Assembly: GCA_018269005.1 (NCBI GenBank)
Contig: JAFDVK010000038.1
Span: 62,001 to 126,000, forward strand
Origin: Acidobacteriota bacterium
GTDB taxonomy: Bacteria > Acidobacteriota > Blastocatellia > Pyrinomonadales > Pyrinomonadaceae
Length of the DNA: 64,000 nt
Reading direction: 5' to 3'
Shown here in pieces: positions 16,746-24,126 of this stretch. Within the stretch, counting starts at the first letter, position 1. Each line of letters begins with the position of its first letter. The notes under the pieces were generated by a model that was not told where the DNA came from, did not search any database, and saw nothing but the letters and a program-made list of their open reading frames with translations. A program made the position numbers and the translations under genes.

Positions 16746-17174
16746 TCACTCGCGCTGACTCTTATGCGGCGCATGTCCGGTCGGCGCGGTTGGCGGGCCG
16801 AAGCGGAAGTTTGCACGGATGACATCTAGCATCCATTCGGGTTCTTCAAACACGTTGCGGTTCTCGAATCTGACCACGCGAATTTCTTTCGCTTCCAGGT
16901 ATGCAGTTCTTTCTCGATCCTCAGCGGCTCCCAATCCGGTGAAATGACGCGAACCGTCGAGTTCGACAGCAAGATTCTCGGAGGGACAGTAGAAGTCAAG
17001 GATGTAATTGCCGACCGAGTGTTGGCGGACGAACTTGCGGCCTTCGAATTGTGAGTTTTTGACGATTTTCCAAAAGGTGGCTTCTGCGGGAGTTAGATTC
17101 TTTCGAAGGTTTTTTCGGTGCTCGTTCAAATGACCGAGCGAATGAAGGTCGGTTTTGCGCCGCGGATTTGCCAT
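16746..17174 (-). CDS. DUF559 (Vsr/PD-(D/E)XK-like) endonuclease-domain protein
   Basis: The 142-residue product has the DUF559 fold signature: an N-terminal LRKNLTPAEATFWKIVKN helix, FEGRKFVRQHSVGNYILDFYC, then LAVELDG and RVVRFENRNVF. D of ILDFYC and E/D of AVELDG are the likely metal ligands of a PD-(D/E)XK nuclease. I start it at ATG 17174 (MANPRRKTDLH); the frame extends to 17258, but those residues are only the translated right inverted repeat. DUF559 proteins are widespread and mostly uncharacterised. The gene lies alone between long inverted repeats, so it may act on them. Confidence 0.85.
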   Translation of the reverse strand: MANPRRKTDLHSLGHLNEHRKNLRKNLTPAEATFWKIVKNSQFEGRKFVRQHSVGNYILDFYCPSENLAVELDGSRHFTGLGAAEDRERTAYLEAKEIRVVRFENRNVFEEPEWMLDVIRANFRFGPPTAPTGHAPHKSQRE

Positions 17175-17190
17175 GATGACTGGAACTATA

Positions 17191-17247
17191 CTAAAAACCA
17201 CCCCGTCCGCCGCAGCGGCGTCCACCCCTCCTTCGTAAGGAGGGGAG
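17191..17247. repeat. Right terminal inverted repeat of the DUF559 element
   Basis: It begins CTAAAAACCACCCCGTC and contains the perfect hairpin CCCCTCCTTCGTAAGGAGGGG's arms (9 bp, CGT loop), ending GGGGAG 20 bases from the pntB stop. It is inverted relative to 16583-16639. Confidence 0.85.
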
Positions 17248-17267
17248 TTCGTTGTCATGATCCCGCA

Positions 17268-18668
17268 TCATCCCCGCATTGCGGTCAGGATCTCGTCCAC
17301 GACCTTCTTTGCGTCGCCGAAGAGCATCAGGGTGTTGTCTTTGTAGAACAACGGGTTATCGACGCCGGCGTAGCCGCTTGCCATGCCGCGTTTCATGACG
17401 ATCACGTCGCGGGCTTCCCAGACGTGGAGTACGGGCATTCCGGCGATCGGCGACGCAGGGTCGTCCATGGCAGAAGGGTTCACGATATCGTTGGCGCCGA
17501 TCACCCAGGCGACATCGGTCGAAGCGAATTCGTCGTTGATCTCGTCCATCTCGAAAACGATATCGTAAGGGATGTTCGCTTCGGCGAGCAGGACGTTCAT
17601 ATGGCCCGGAAGGCGGCCGGCGACCGGATGGATCGCGAACTTCACTTCGACGCCTGCTTCCTTGAGCAGTTTGACGACCTCGGCGAGCGAATGCTGAGCT
17701 TGTGCGACGGCGAGGCCATAGCCCGGGACGATAATGATCTTCTTCGACTGCTCAAGCATCCCGGCGGCGGTCGCAGAATCGACCGAGCGGACCTCGCCCG
17801 CGGGAGCCGAACTGCCCGACGAAGCCGCACCGCCTTCGGTTCCGAATCCGCCGAGCATCACGCTCACGAACGAGCGGTTCATCCCCTTGCACATAATGTA
17901 GCTGAGGATGGCGCCGCTTGAACCGACAAGAGCACCCGTGATGATCAGCAGATCGTTCGAGAGCATAAATCCTGCCGCGGCGGCGGCCCAACCCGAATAG
18001 CTGTTGAGCATCGAGACGACGACGGGCATATCCGCACCGCCGATCGCCATGATGAAATGCACGCCGAGAATACCCGTCAAGATCGTTGCCGCGAGCAGCG
18101 GCCACTGCCCCGTGTGCGGATCGGGAGCCATAAAGAACGCGACGCCGAGCCCGATCGTGATCAGCAGCATTATGATGTTGATCAGATGGCGGCCGGGGAT
18201 CATCAATGGCTTTCCGCTCAGGGAACCACGCAGTTTCAGGAACGCAATGACCGATCCCGTGAATGTGATCGAGCCGATGCAAACTCCGATGAATATCTCC
18301 GCCGTGTGAAGATGCGATTCTCCCGCCGTCATCGTCGGATGCGGGCCAAGATACGTCGCAAAACCGACCAATACCGCGGCAAGCCCGACGAAACTGTGCA
18401 GGATCGCGACGAGTTCCGGCATCGACGTCATCTGGACGCGGCTCGCCAAGATCGCTCCGATCACAAGCCCCGGCACCAAGGCCGCGATCAATACCGGCAG
18501 TCCGCCCGCGTTCATCGCCGCCGCCGTCGCTACAAGTGCGATCAGCATCCCGACGATGCCGTACATATTCCCGCGGCGCGCCGTCTCCTGACGGCTCAAT
18601 CCGCCAAGACTCAAAATGAACAACGCACTCGCGGCGATGTATGCGATCGTGATAAGGCTGGTTATCAT
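17268..18668 (-). CDS. pntB: NAD(P) transhydrogenase subunit beta
   Basis: The 466-residue membrane subunit works with PntA to reduce NADP+ with NADH, driven by the proton gradient. The first ~270 residues carry the expected series of membrane helices, including [20 protein letters not shown]. The NADP-binding domain III follows (~300-466) with [30 protein letters not shown] and GANDIVNP. The present N-terminus ([13 protein letters not shown]) overlaps the stop of the DUF5615 gene by ATGA. A detached copy of the first 22 codons, with its own ribosome site and the alternative start [13 protein letters not shown], lies at 19300-19366 and may be the original start. Confidence 0.96.
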   Translation of the reverse strand: MITSLITIAYIAASALFILSLGGLSRQETARRGNMYGIVGMLIALVATAAAMNAGGLPVLIAALVPGLVIGAILASRVQMTSMPELVAILHSFVGLAAVLVGFATYLGPHPTMTAGESHLHTAEIFIGVCIGSITFTGSVIAFLKLRGSLSGKPLMIPGRHLINIIMLLITIGLGVAFFMAPDPHTGQWPLLAATILTGILGVHFIMAIGGADMPVVVSMLNSYSGWAAAAAGFMLSNDLLIITGALVGSSGAILSYIMCKGMNRSFVSVMLGGFGTEGGAASSGSSAPAGEVRSVDSATAAGMLEQSKKIIIVPGYGLAVAQAQHSLAEVVKLLKEAGVEVKFAIHPVAGRLPGHMNVLLAEANIPYDIVFEMDEINDEFASTDVAWVIGANDIVNPSAMDDPASPIAGMPVLHVWEARDVIVMKRGMASGYAGVDNPLFYKDNTLMLFGDAKKVVDEILTAMRG

Positions 18669-19009
18669 TCAGCTAGAAATGAAAGTGCAAGAAAAGAAGC
18701 GAGATCGTCTTCAATAAAGCGGCTAATAAGTTCGATCTCCCTTCGGATAAGATTCTCGACCTCGCTTGTCGAGCAATTTCCGAGCCGAATCCAAATGACC
18801 TTCGGCGGAAAGCCAAATAAAAGACTTCGATCATGCATATCGACGTCCTTTGATACGATAACAAAGTCGTTGGCGGCCGCGTACTTCCAAACATCTGGAT
18901 CATCCGAAGCTTTCAAGCCCACGTTTCGCACGTGCGTAGAGCCAGGAAACATATCGCCCAATCGCTCAGACAGTCGATGCGAAAGATTTTCATCGAAAAG
19001 AAGCTTCAC
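18665..19009 (-). CDS. DUF5615 PIN-like protein, probable toxin
   Basis: The 114-residue product begins [17 protein letters not shown], the hallmark of DUF5615 (PIN/Mut7-C-like) proteins. A second acidic centre follows ([28 protein letters not shown]) and a strand-helix end ([18 protein letters not shown]). These proteins are usually paired with DUF433 antitoxins, as here, and are predicted RNases. It overlaps DUF433 upstream by ATGA (19006-19009) and pntB downstream by ATGA (18665-18668), so the module is inserted in the reading order of the transhydrogenase operon. Confidence 0.88.
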   Translation of the reverse strand: MKLLFDENLSHRLSERLGDMFPGSTHVRNVGLKASDDPDVWKYAAANDFVIVSKDVDMHDRSLLFGFPPKVIWIRLGNCSTSEVENLIRREIELISRFIEDDLASFLALSFLAE

Positions 19010-19236
19010 GCGGCAATCGGTACTTCCATCAAACGTCGCTCGCGGTCCGCTGCGAACGCGATCGCTGCCTTTAGGTCATTTTTTGTTAGATCGGGAAAGT
19101 CAGCGAGTATCTCTTCCTCCGTCATCTCCGAAGCAAGATACTCAAGAACCTCATAAACCGTGATCCTAAGTCCACGAATACAAGGTTTTCCCCCACGTTT
19201 GTTCGGTTCAATGGTGATGTATTCTTGGTAGTTCAT
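19006..19236 (-). CDS. DUF433 family antitoxin
   Basis: The 76-residue product has the classic DUF433 pattern: ITIEPNKRGGKPCIRGLRITV, VLEYLASEMTEEEILADFPDLT, then a short helix (LKAAIAFAADRERR). The family forms a small winged-helix/helix-turn-helix-like fold and is found before DUF5615 genes as the putative antitoxin and autorepressor. The start ATG at 19236 comes just after the truncated pntB 5' fragment. Confidence 0.9.
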   Translation of the reverse strand: MNYQEYITIEPNKRGGKPCIRGLRITVYEVLEYLASEMTEEEILADFPDLTKNDLKAAIAFAADRERRLMEVPIAA

Positions 19237-19246
19237 AGCTCGTATT

Positions 19247-19366
19247 CTACAACAAATCTATACTTATCACGCCCCCGTTCGTTGCTAACCGCTCCCTTTC
19301 GCCAAGACTCAAAATAAACAACGCACTCGCGGCGATGTATGCGATTGTGATAAGGCTTTGTTGCAT
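19247..19366 (-). pseudogene. Detached copy of the pntB 5' end (scar S2)
   Basis: From ATG 19366 the minus strand encodes [20 protein letters not shown], then LG followed by 17 unrelated residues and a TAG at 19249-19247. The first 67 bases (19366-19300) align without gaps to pntB 18668-18602, with seven mismatches, five of them in codons 2-4. An AGGA ribosome site precedes the ATG. It looks like the original pntB start left behind when the DUF433/DUF5615 module entered. Confidence 0.82.
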
Positions 19367-19694
19367 TAAATCCTATTAAGCTCGATTGCGGGTTTTCCGC
19401 GTTTTCGCGGTCATAGCCCCGTCGTTTACGGCGGGGTTAGCGTATTGAAAAATCTCAATAGGGCGGTTTACCGTCCTTATTCCGACGCGGGCTAAAGCCT
19501 CGTTTTGATAAGCCAGTTGAAACGGGCCGCCGAAATTTTTTCTATCCGGTTACCCCGCCGTGAACGGCAGGGCTACGACCGCCTTCGGCGGGTTCGTATC
19601 AGGTTTTGTGGCTTCGCGAGCCACTTGTCGTGCTTCGTGAGCGTCTTGTATAGCTCCGTACTGAATGATGTGCTTCGGCTATATTCAAGGTCAC
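19367..19694. repeat. Gene-free region with GC-rich palindromes
   Basis: No gene is seen. CCCCGTCG-TTTA-CGGCGGGG (19417-19436) is an 8-bp hairpin. A related inverted segment, TACCCCGCCGTGAACGGCAGG, occurs near 19550, followed by CCGCC-TTCG-GCGGG. A similar CGTCGTTTACGGCGTGG hairpin is in repeat island B near 52239. The remainder appears unique. Confidence 0.6.
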
Positions 19695-20765
19695 CTAGTT
19701 GACTTGTACTGACGACAAGATATCGAGGAACTCCGGATATTGCTCTGAGTACTCCGTTGGCGACGATCGAAATTGGAACATGTATAGATCGATTCCAGCT
19801 GAAAAATATACTTGGGATACTGTCATCGAATTGCCCGCGCTATCTGTACCGCTGACCTTGATATAGAATGCTGGGCGACTTCCGACACTCAACCGACCAC
19901 TTCCAATTAGTCTCACCGTCGAATCTCGTGAACGCAATTCGCTCATTAATACAGATACGTTTTGTTCGAGTTGGCTGACATACTCAAGCGAGGTCATACC
20001 ATTGATCGCGGGGATACGCTTAGCTGAGACGGAAATGACCGTCTTGGCAGTTTTTCGTAGGGAAATCCGGCCGTCCAAGGATTTGAAACTTGTCTCTGAC
20101 CAATGTGTTGGATACGAAAACAACAGTGGAAACGAAGAGTCTTTGAAGGTTGTAAGTCTCTCACCCGAACTGGGACTTGAAGTTGCCTTCGGAGGCAGTA
20201 TCGTTGTGGGACGTATCACGAAACTCGAGGCAATAAACTTGAAGACCGGAAAGTTCTCGTCAAACTCGGCGGTGGGTGCCCGAAACGTTAGGGTATAGAT
20301 ATTTCCTTCCAAGATAGTCGTGATTTGATAGACGGTAAGCCGTACTGAATTATCGATCGTTCTATAACTCCCCTCGCTCTTTGTAAAGTAGGCGTCACGA
20401 TTATTCAAATAGGTTCTGCCACGCGCGACAACTTTTGCGGTCGGATTAGCCTGCCTAACCATAGCGTCAATTAGCTGCGGATCATCGATCAGGTTCCGAA
20501 CGTATTCTTCCGGAGTTACGTTTTTGGTGGAGTCAACGTAAATCGCATTGATGTTGAAGTCGGTGAAATAAAGGCCATCTTCTTTAGCAATCTTGAACCG
20601 TGTGGCGGCATGAGTAGGCTGAAGTTGCGTCCAGTCCTTGGGATAGAAGAGGCTGAAAGGATATTTCTCATCGCGGTATACCGAATAATCAGACGGAGCC
20701 GGCTGTTGAGCAAACACACTACCCACAGCCATTAGAGAAAGTAGGATGGCGACAATTGTTTTCAT
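19695..20765 (-). CDS. Secreted protein with two tandem PsbP/DUF1795-like domains
   Basis: The start is set at ATG 20765 because MKTIVAILLSLMAVGSVFAQ is a clean signal peptide; the frame is open 18 codons further but that part is intergenic repeat. The mature product (~336 residues) has two similar halves, YPFSLFYPKDWTQLQ... and FPLLFSYPTHWSETS..., each followed by strands, a helix (EEYVRNLID / LEYVSQLEQ) and a closing FxFIASSF or FLDILSSV segment. This is the pattern of PsbP/Mog1-like folds. Function is unknown. Its upstream region contains a pntA 3' scar. Confidence 0.72.
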   Translation of the reverse strand: MKTIVAILLSLMAVGSVFAQQPAPSDYSVYRDEKYPFSLFYPKDWTQLQPTHAATRFKIAKEDGLYFTDFNINAIYVDSTKNVTPEEYVRNLIDDPQLIDAMVRQANPTAKVVARGRTYLNNRDAYFTKSEGSYRTIDNSVRLTVYQITTILEGNIYTLTFRAPTAEFDENFPVFKFIASSFVIRPTTILPPKATSSPSSGERLTTFKDSSFPLLFSYPTHWSETSFKSLDGRISLRKTAKTVISVSAKRIPAINGMTSLEYVSQLEQNVSVLMSELRSRDSTVRLIGSGRLSVGSRPAFYIKVSGTDSAGNSMTVSQVYFSAGIDLYMFQFRSSPTEYSEQYPEFLDILSSVQVN

Positions 20766-20839
20766 AACTGTTCCTGAAATCTCCCTAATTCTATCAAACC
20801 ATAAATCCCCACACTTCACTTAACATCGAACTAAGGCCG

Positions 20840-20895
20840 CGGTCTTGCTATTTCCTAAACATCCCTAACATCCTATTCGTGACCAAAAACCCACG
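20840..20895 (-). pseudogene. Detached copy of the pntA 3' end, first (scar S3)
   Basis: On the minus strand it encodes [14 protein letters not shown] and TAG (20850-20848), then CAAGACCG, the same sequence that follows the real pntA stop. About 43 of 46 bases match 22349-22394. It shares a further ~40 bases downstream of the stop (20803-20842) with scar S4 but not with the intact gene. Confidence 0.8.
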
Positions 20896-20906
20896 GCTAA
20901 GTTCTT

Positions 20907-21503
20907 TCAGTCGCTACGCGACGAACTCAAGCGTCCATGTTTATCCGCATTAGTCGCGAGTGCGGAGCCTGCGAGGTAAACAAGGAAAACAATCACAAGC
21001 GATATCAGAATCATCAAAGAATTTATGTACTGACCTCGGATGATTCCTCCTAGCATTGCCATGAAGAAGACGCCCAGACCGGCAAGGAAAAACCCTACGA
21101 GCATCCAGATTTTGCCGACATAAGCGTAGGCAAACGCCAACGATTGTGCCCACACCGCGCTGAGATAGAGCAAAGAGCAGATGGCTAGAAAGAGACCTGC
21201 GAGTCCCCGCGTCTTGCGGAAGATTGCCATTATTAAACCTACCGGCAGCAGCAATGTTACTGGTATCGCTGCGACGAAACTTACAGTTGGATAAGCGTAG
21301 TCCCAATACCACGATAAACCCTTAACAAAAATCAAAATTAAAAGAATAAATCCGCCGATGCCCGCAACGAAAGAGTATAGGCTCTTGATCAAATGGACGG
21401 CGTTTGTCCACTTGCCGTCGGTTTCGTCAGAATCCTCTCTCAGATTCGGGAATTCACGCTCATCACCATCGACTTCATACATAATTCCGTATCCCGCGGT
21501 CAT
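20907..21503 (-). CDS. Hypothetical multi-pass membrane protein
   Basis: The 198-residue product has a charged, cytosolic-looking N-terminus (EVDGDEREFPNLREDSDETD), then about five hydrophobic segments (FVAGIGGFILLILIFV, VSFVAAIPVTLLLPVGLIM, GLFLAICSLLYLSAV, WMLVGFFLAGLGVFF, SLMILISLVIVFLVYL). I recognise no family. It stands between two copies of the pntA 3' end (20840-20895 and 21579-21656), so it appears to be one of the inserted genes of this locus. Confidence 0.65.
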   Translation of the reverse strand: MTAGYGIMYEVDGDEREFPNLREDSDETDGKWTNAVHLIKSLYSFVAGIGGFILLILIFVKGLSWYWDYAYPTVSFVAAIPVTLLLPVGLIMAIFRKTRGLAGLFLAICSLLYLSAVWAQSLAFAYAYVGKIWMLVGFFLAGLGVFFMAMLGGIIRGQYINSLMILISLVIVFLVYLAGSALATNADKHGRLSSSRSD

Positions 21504-21578
21504 TCGTGGGGTTTACTCCCGATGCTAACCTCAATCACCACACTTCACTCAACATCGAACTAACACCGCGATTTCCCA

Positions 21579-21656
21579 TTACTTCCTAAACATCCCCAAC
21601 ATCATATTCGTGACCAAAAATCCGTCGGCGATGTTGATGGCGGCGATTAGGACGGC
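21579..21656 (-). pseudogene. Detached copy of the pntA 3' end, second (scar S4)
   Basis: This 78-base segment encodes [20 protein letters not shown] then GMFRK and TAA, matching the last 25 codons of pntA with about nine base differences. It begins 14 bases after the stop of the PIN-toxin gene. The downstream block 21532-21571 repeats 20803-20842, showing that gene end plus trailer was duplicated together. Confidence 0.85.
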
Positions 21657-21669
21657 AGGCCACGCGTGT

Positions 21670-22074
21670 TTACCAGATCGTTTCGACATTCGACAGTCTT
21701 CGTAAATTGCCATCGCTGGTCACCAACGGCAAATCTAGATGCAAAGCGGTCGCGGCGACTATTCGGTCGGGCATATCGGCGACGATTGATCGGTCGACGT
21801 TCGCAAGTTCATCGGCGATCTGTCGCGTAAGTTGAACAAGCCGAAATACCGTTGGATCTTGATCGAGAGCTTCGCGAAGCTTATCAAGCACCTCTGACGG
21901 TACGCGATTTCTTTCGATTAGATACACCAACTCGACGATGACAATAGACGGGACGAGGACCGTTCCACGGTCCACAGCGGCATCGACTTTTGTTTCCGCG
22001 TGATTGCTTAACTGCGACAGCTCGCCGAAGTACCAGATGACGATGTTCGAATCGATAACGACGTCATTCATCAA
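21670..22074 (-). CDS. PIN-domain toxin, VapC type
   Basis: The 134-residue product has the PIN ribonuclease pattern: VIDSNIVIWYF (first Asp), IVIVELVYLIE (Glu), then a C-terminal acidic cluster MPDRIVAATALHLDLPLVTSD. VapC proteins cut specific RNAs when not held by the antitoxin. The gene follows directly after its DUF2281-like antitoxin gene with no gap. A second in-frame ATG at 22071 is possible. The stop is 14 bases before the pntA scar S4. Confidence 0.9.
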   Translation of the reverse strand: MMNDVVIDSNIVIWYFGELSQLSNHAETKVDAAVDRGTVLVPSIVIVELVYLIERNRVPSEVLDKLREALDQDPTVFRLVQLTRQIADELANVDRSIVADMPDRIVAATALHLDLPLVTSDGNLRRLSNVETIW

Positions 22075-22308
22075 CTAAAGCTCGTCCTCGGTGTCCTTTG
22101 TGTATCCGCGCCACATCTCATTTCGAGCCTGCCGCATATCTTCCTCGGTCCATTTGATGTTCAAGTGAGCGAGGCTGCCCTTGAACGAGCGGCGAGGCTT
22201 GCGCTTCGGCTCCTTCGCTTTGAGAAATTCTACAAAGTCGAGGACTTCCTGCTGCTTAATTACAGACAGTTTTTCTAAGTTTTCGAGCACTGCTTCTTTG
22301 ACTGTCAT
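22075..22308 (-). CDS. DUF2281-like antitoxin of the VapC pair
   Basis: The 77-residue product begins MTVKEAVLENLEKLSVIKQQ and continues EVLDFVEFLKAKE, the helix pattern of DUF2281 antitoxins. A basic region (PKRKPRRSFKGSLAHL) and an acidic tail likely contact DNA and toxin respectively. It lies 48 bases downstream of pntA in the same direction. Confidence 0.85.
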   Translation of the reverse strand: MTVKEAVLENLEKLSVIKQQEVLDFVEFLKAKEPKRKPRRSFKGSLAHLNIKWTEEDMRQARNEMWRGYTKDTEDEL

Positions 22309-22356
22309 AGTTACGCCCCATTCTTATTAGAGCATTTTACCATCTTCTCGGTCTTG

Positions 22357-24030
22357 CTATTTCCTAAACATCCCCAACATTCGATTCGTGACCAGGAAGC
22401 CGCCAGCGATGTTGATGGCGGCGATGAGGACGGCGATGGCGCCGAGGATGACGGTCAGGTTCAGGGAACCGAAGCTCCAGTTGTCGGTCGTGAATAGGTT
22501 TCCGGTCAGCTGGAGCATTCCGCCGACAAGGATGATGCCGCTGATGGCGTTGGTGACGCTCATGAGCGGTGTGTGGAGCGCCGGTTTGACGTTCCACACG
22601 ACCTGAAATCCGATGAAAATCGCAAGAATGAACACGGTCAAGTGCCCGAGAAAATCACCGCCTTCAGTTGCCGCTTTTGGAGGCAGGATGAACGCGAGGC
22701 CGAACATTATCAAGCCGACGATGCCGAGCAGCCACGGGCTGACGCCATTGCCTTCGTCGTGGCCGTGGCCATTGGGCTTTGCAGCAGCGACGGCGTGCGA
22801 ACTCTTGGTCGGTACGCCGGGTTCTGGCGGTGCAGCCGGAGTCGGCCTCGGTGGCGGCGGCCACATCATTTTACCCTCGTGCAGGACGATCGCTCCGCGG
22901 ACGACCTCGTCTTCAAGGTCGATGTGGATCTTCGCTTCCGTTGACTCTGCAGTATCAGACACGCTCGCGGCTGGTTGTGCTTCCGCCTTTGTCAGATCAG
23001 CGATGAGCGCGACGATGCACGCGCCATACAACTGCGAAGACATCGACGCCATTCTCGACGGAAGATCCGTGTACCCGATGATCGTTACGCCCTTGTGGCT
23101 GACGACCTTGCCGGGCTGCGTCAGAGCACAGTTGCCGCCTTGCTCGGCAGCGAGATCGACGATCACCGAGCCGGGCTTCATCGATTCGACCATTCCGGTA
23201 GTGATGAGTTTCGGCGCAGGCTTGCCGGGAATCAGGGCCGTCGTGATGATGATATCGACCTGCATCGCCTGTTGCGCAAAGAGTGCCATCTCGGCGTTCA
23301 AGAAGGAATCCGACATCTCCTTCGCATATCCGCCCTTGCCCTCGCCTTCTTCCTTGACGTCAAGTTCGAGGAACTCAGCACCCATCGAAGCAACTTGATC
23401 TTTCGTCGCCGAACGCGGGTCGAACGCACGCACGATCGCTCCCAGACCCTTCGCCGCACCGATTGCCGAAAGCCCCGCGACACCGGCTCCGATCACAAGC
23501 ACCTTCGCCGGATTGATCTTTCCGGCCGCAGTGATCTGTCCCGTAAAGAATCGCGGATAATGCGCGGCGGCCTCGATCACGGCACGGTAGCCGGCAATGT
23601 TCGCCATCGCGGAAAGCGTGTCCATTTTCTGTGCACGAGTGATACGCGGGATCGAATCCATCGCAAAGACGGTCGCCTTCCGCTTGGCCATCCGCTCGAT
23701 AACTTCTTTGTGCTGACCCGGCCAAATGAACCCGATCAGTGTGGCGTCTTTTTTGAGAAGGTCAGCCTCGTGAACGTGCAGTTTTTCGTTCGTCTCCGGA
23801 GGCCGCACCTTAAGGACGATTTCCGCGCCTCCCCACAGTTCGTTCGTGTCGGCGATTATCTCGGCTCCTGCTTCCTGATACTCCGCATCTGCAACATTGA
23901 TGCCTTCGCCCGCACCGCTCTCGACGGCAACGTCATAGCCGAGTTTCTTAAGCTTGATCACCGTCTCCGGAGTTGCCGCAACTCGCTTTTCGCCTGGATT
24001 AATTTCTCTTGGAATGCCGATCTTTGTCAT
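22357..24030 (-). CDS. pntA: NAD(P) transhydrogenase subunit alpha
   Basis: The 557-residue product has the alanine-dehydrogenase-like NAD-binding domain I ([19 protein letters not shown]; nucleotide fold at [20 protein letters not shown]) and the [12 protein letters not shown] segment. A ~40-residue Pro/His-rich linker leads to four membrane helices ([19 protein letters not shown] to the C-terminus). This is the single-chain PntA layout, somewhat longer than the E. coli protein because of the linker. It pairs with PntB, but 3.7 kb and six other genes separate the two. Its last ~15-25 codons are found again at 20840-20895 and 21579-21656. Confidence 0.97.
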   Translation of the reverse strand: MTKIGIPREINPGEKRVAATPETVIKLKKLGYDVAVESGAGEGINVADAEYQEAGAEIIADTNELWGGAEIVLKVRPPETNEKLHVHEADLLKKDATLIGFIWPGQHKEVIERMAKRKATVFAMDSIPRITRAQKMDTLSAMANIAGYRAVIEAAAHYPRFFTGQITAAGKINPAKVLVIGAGVAGLSAIGAAKGLGAIVRAFDPRSATKDQVASMGAEFLELDVKEEGEGKGGYAKEMSDSFLNAEMALFAQQAMQVDIIITTALIPGKPAPKLITTGMVESMKPGSVIVDLAAEQGGNCALTQPGKVVSHKGVTIIGYTDLPSRMASMSSQLYGACIVALIADLTKAEAQPAASVSDTAESTEAKIHIDLEDEVVRGAIVLHEGKMMWPPPPRPTPAAPPEPGVPTKSSHAVAAAKPNGHGHDEGNGVSPWLLGIVGLIMFGLAFILPPKAATEGGDFLGHLTVFILAIFIGFQVVWNVKPALHTPLMSVTNAISGIILVGGMLQLTGNLFTTDNWSFGSLNLTVILGAIAVLIAAINIAGGFLVTNRMLGMFRK

Positions 24031-24126
24031 ATTTGTAGAAAGTATATCTTGTTACGCGAATTTGCGCACAAATACCGAAGTACAAAGACACTTAGGCAGC
24101 AGAGCTATGTACTGTTGCAGGTCGGT

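Larger units (their letters stand above)
16583..17247. mobile_element. DUF559 element with 57-bp terminal inverted repeats
   Basis: The unit runs from the left repeat (16583-16639) to the right repeat (17191-17247) and contains one gene (16746-17174). The repeats are inverted and match at 51 of 57 positions by my alignment. Each is a double palindrome: CCCCTCCTT-CGT-AAGGAGGGG (or a near form) and a CAGCCG/CGGCTG-type hairpin, ending in GACGGGGTGGTTTTTAG. A third, diverged palindrome lies inside at 16674-16716, and a solo copy lies at 53024-53075. Copies of the pntB 3' end flank the whole unit, as if its arrival duplicated the target. Confidence 0.7.

Noticed and set aside
16746..17258. Longer DUF559 protein starting at 17258
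   Set aside because: The extra N-terminal residues only translate the right inverted repeat; family homology starts after ATG 17174.
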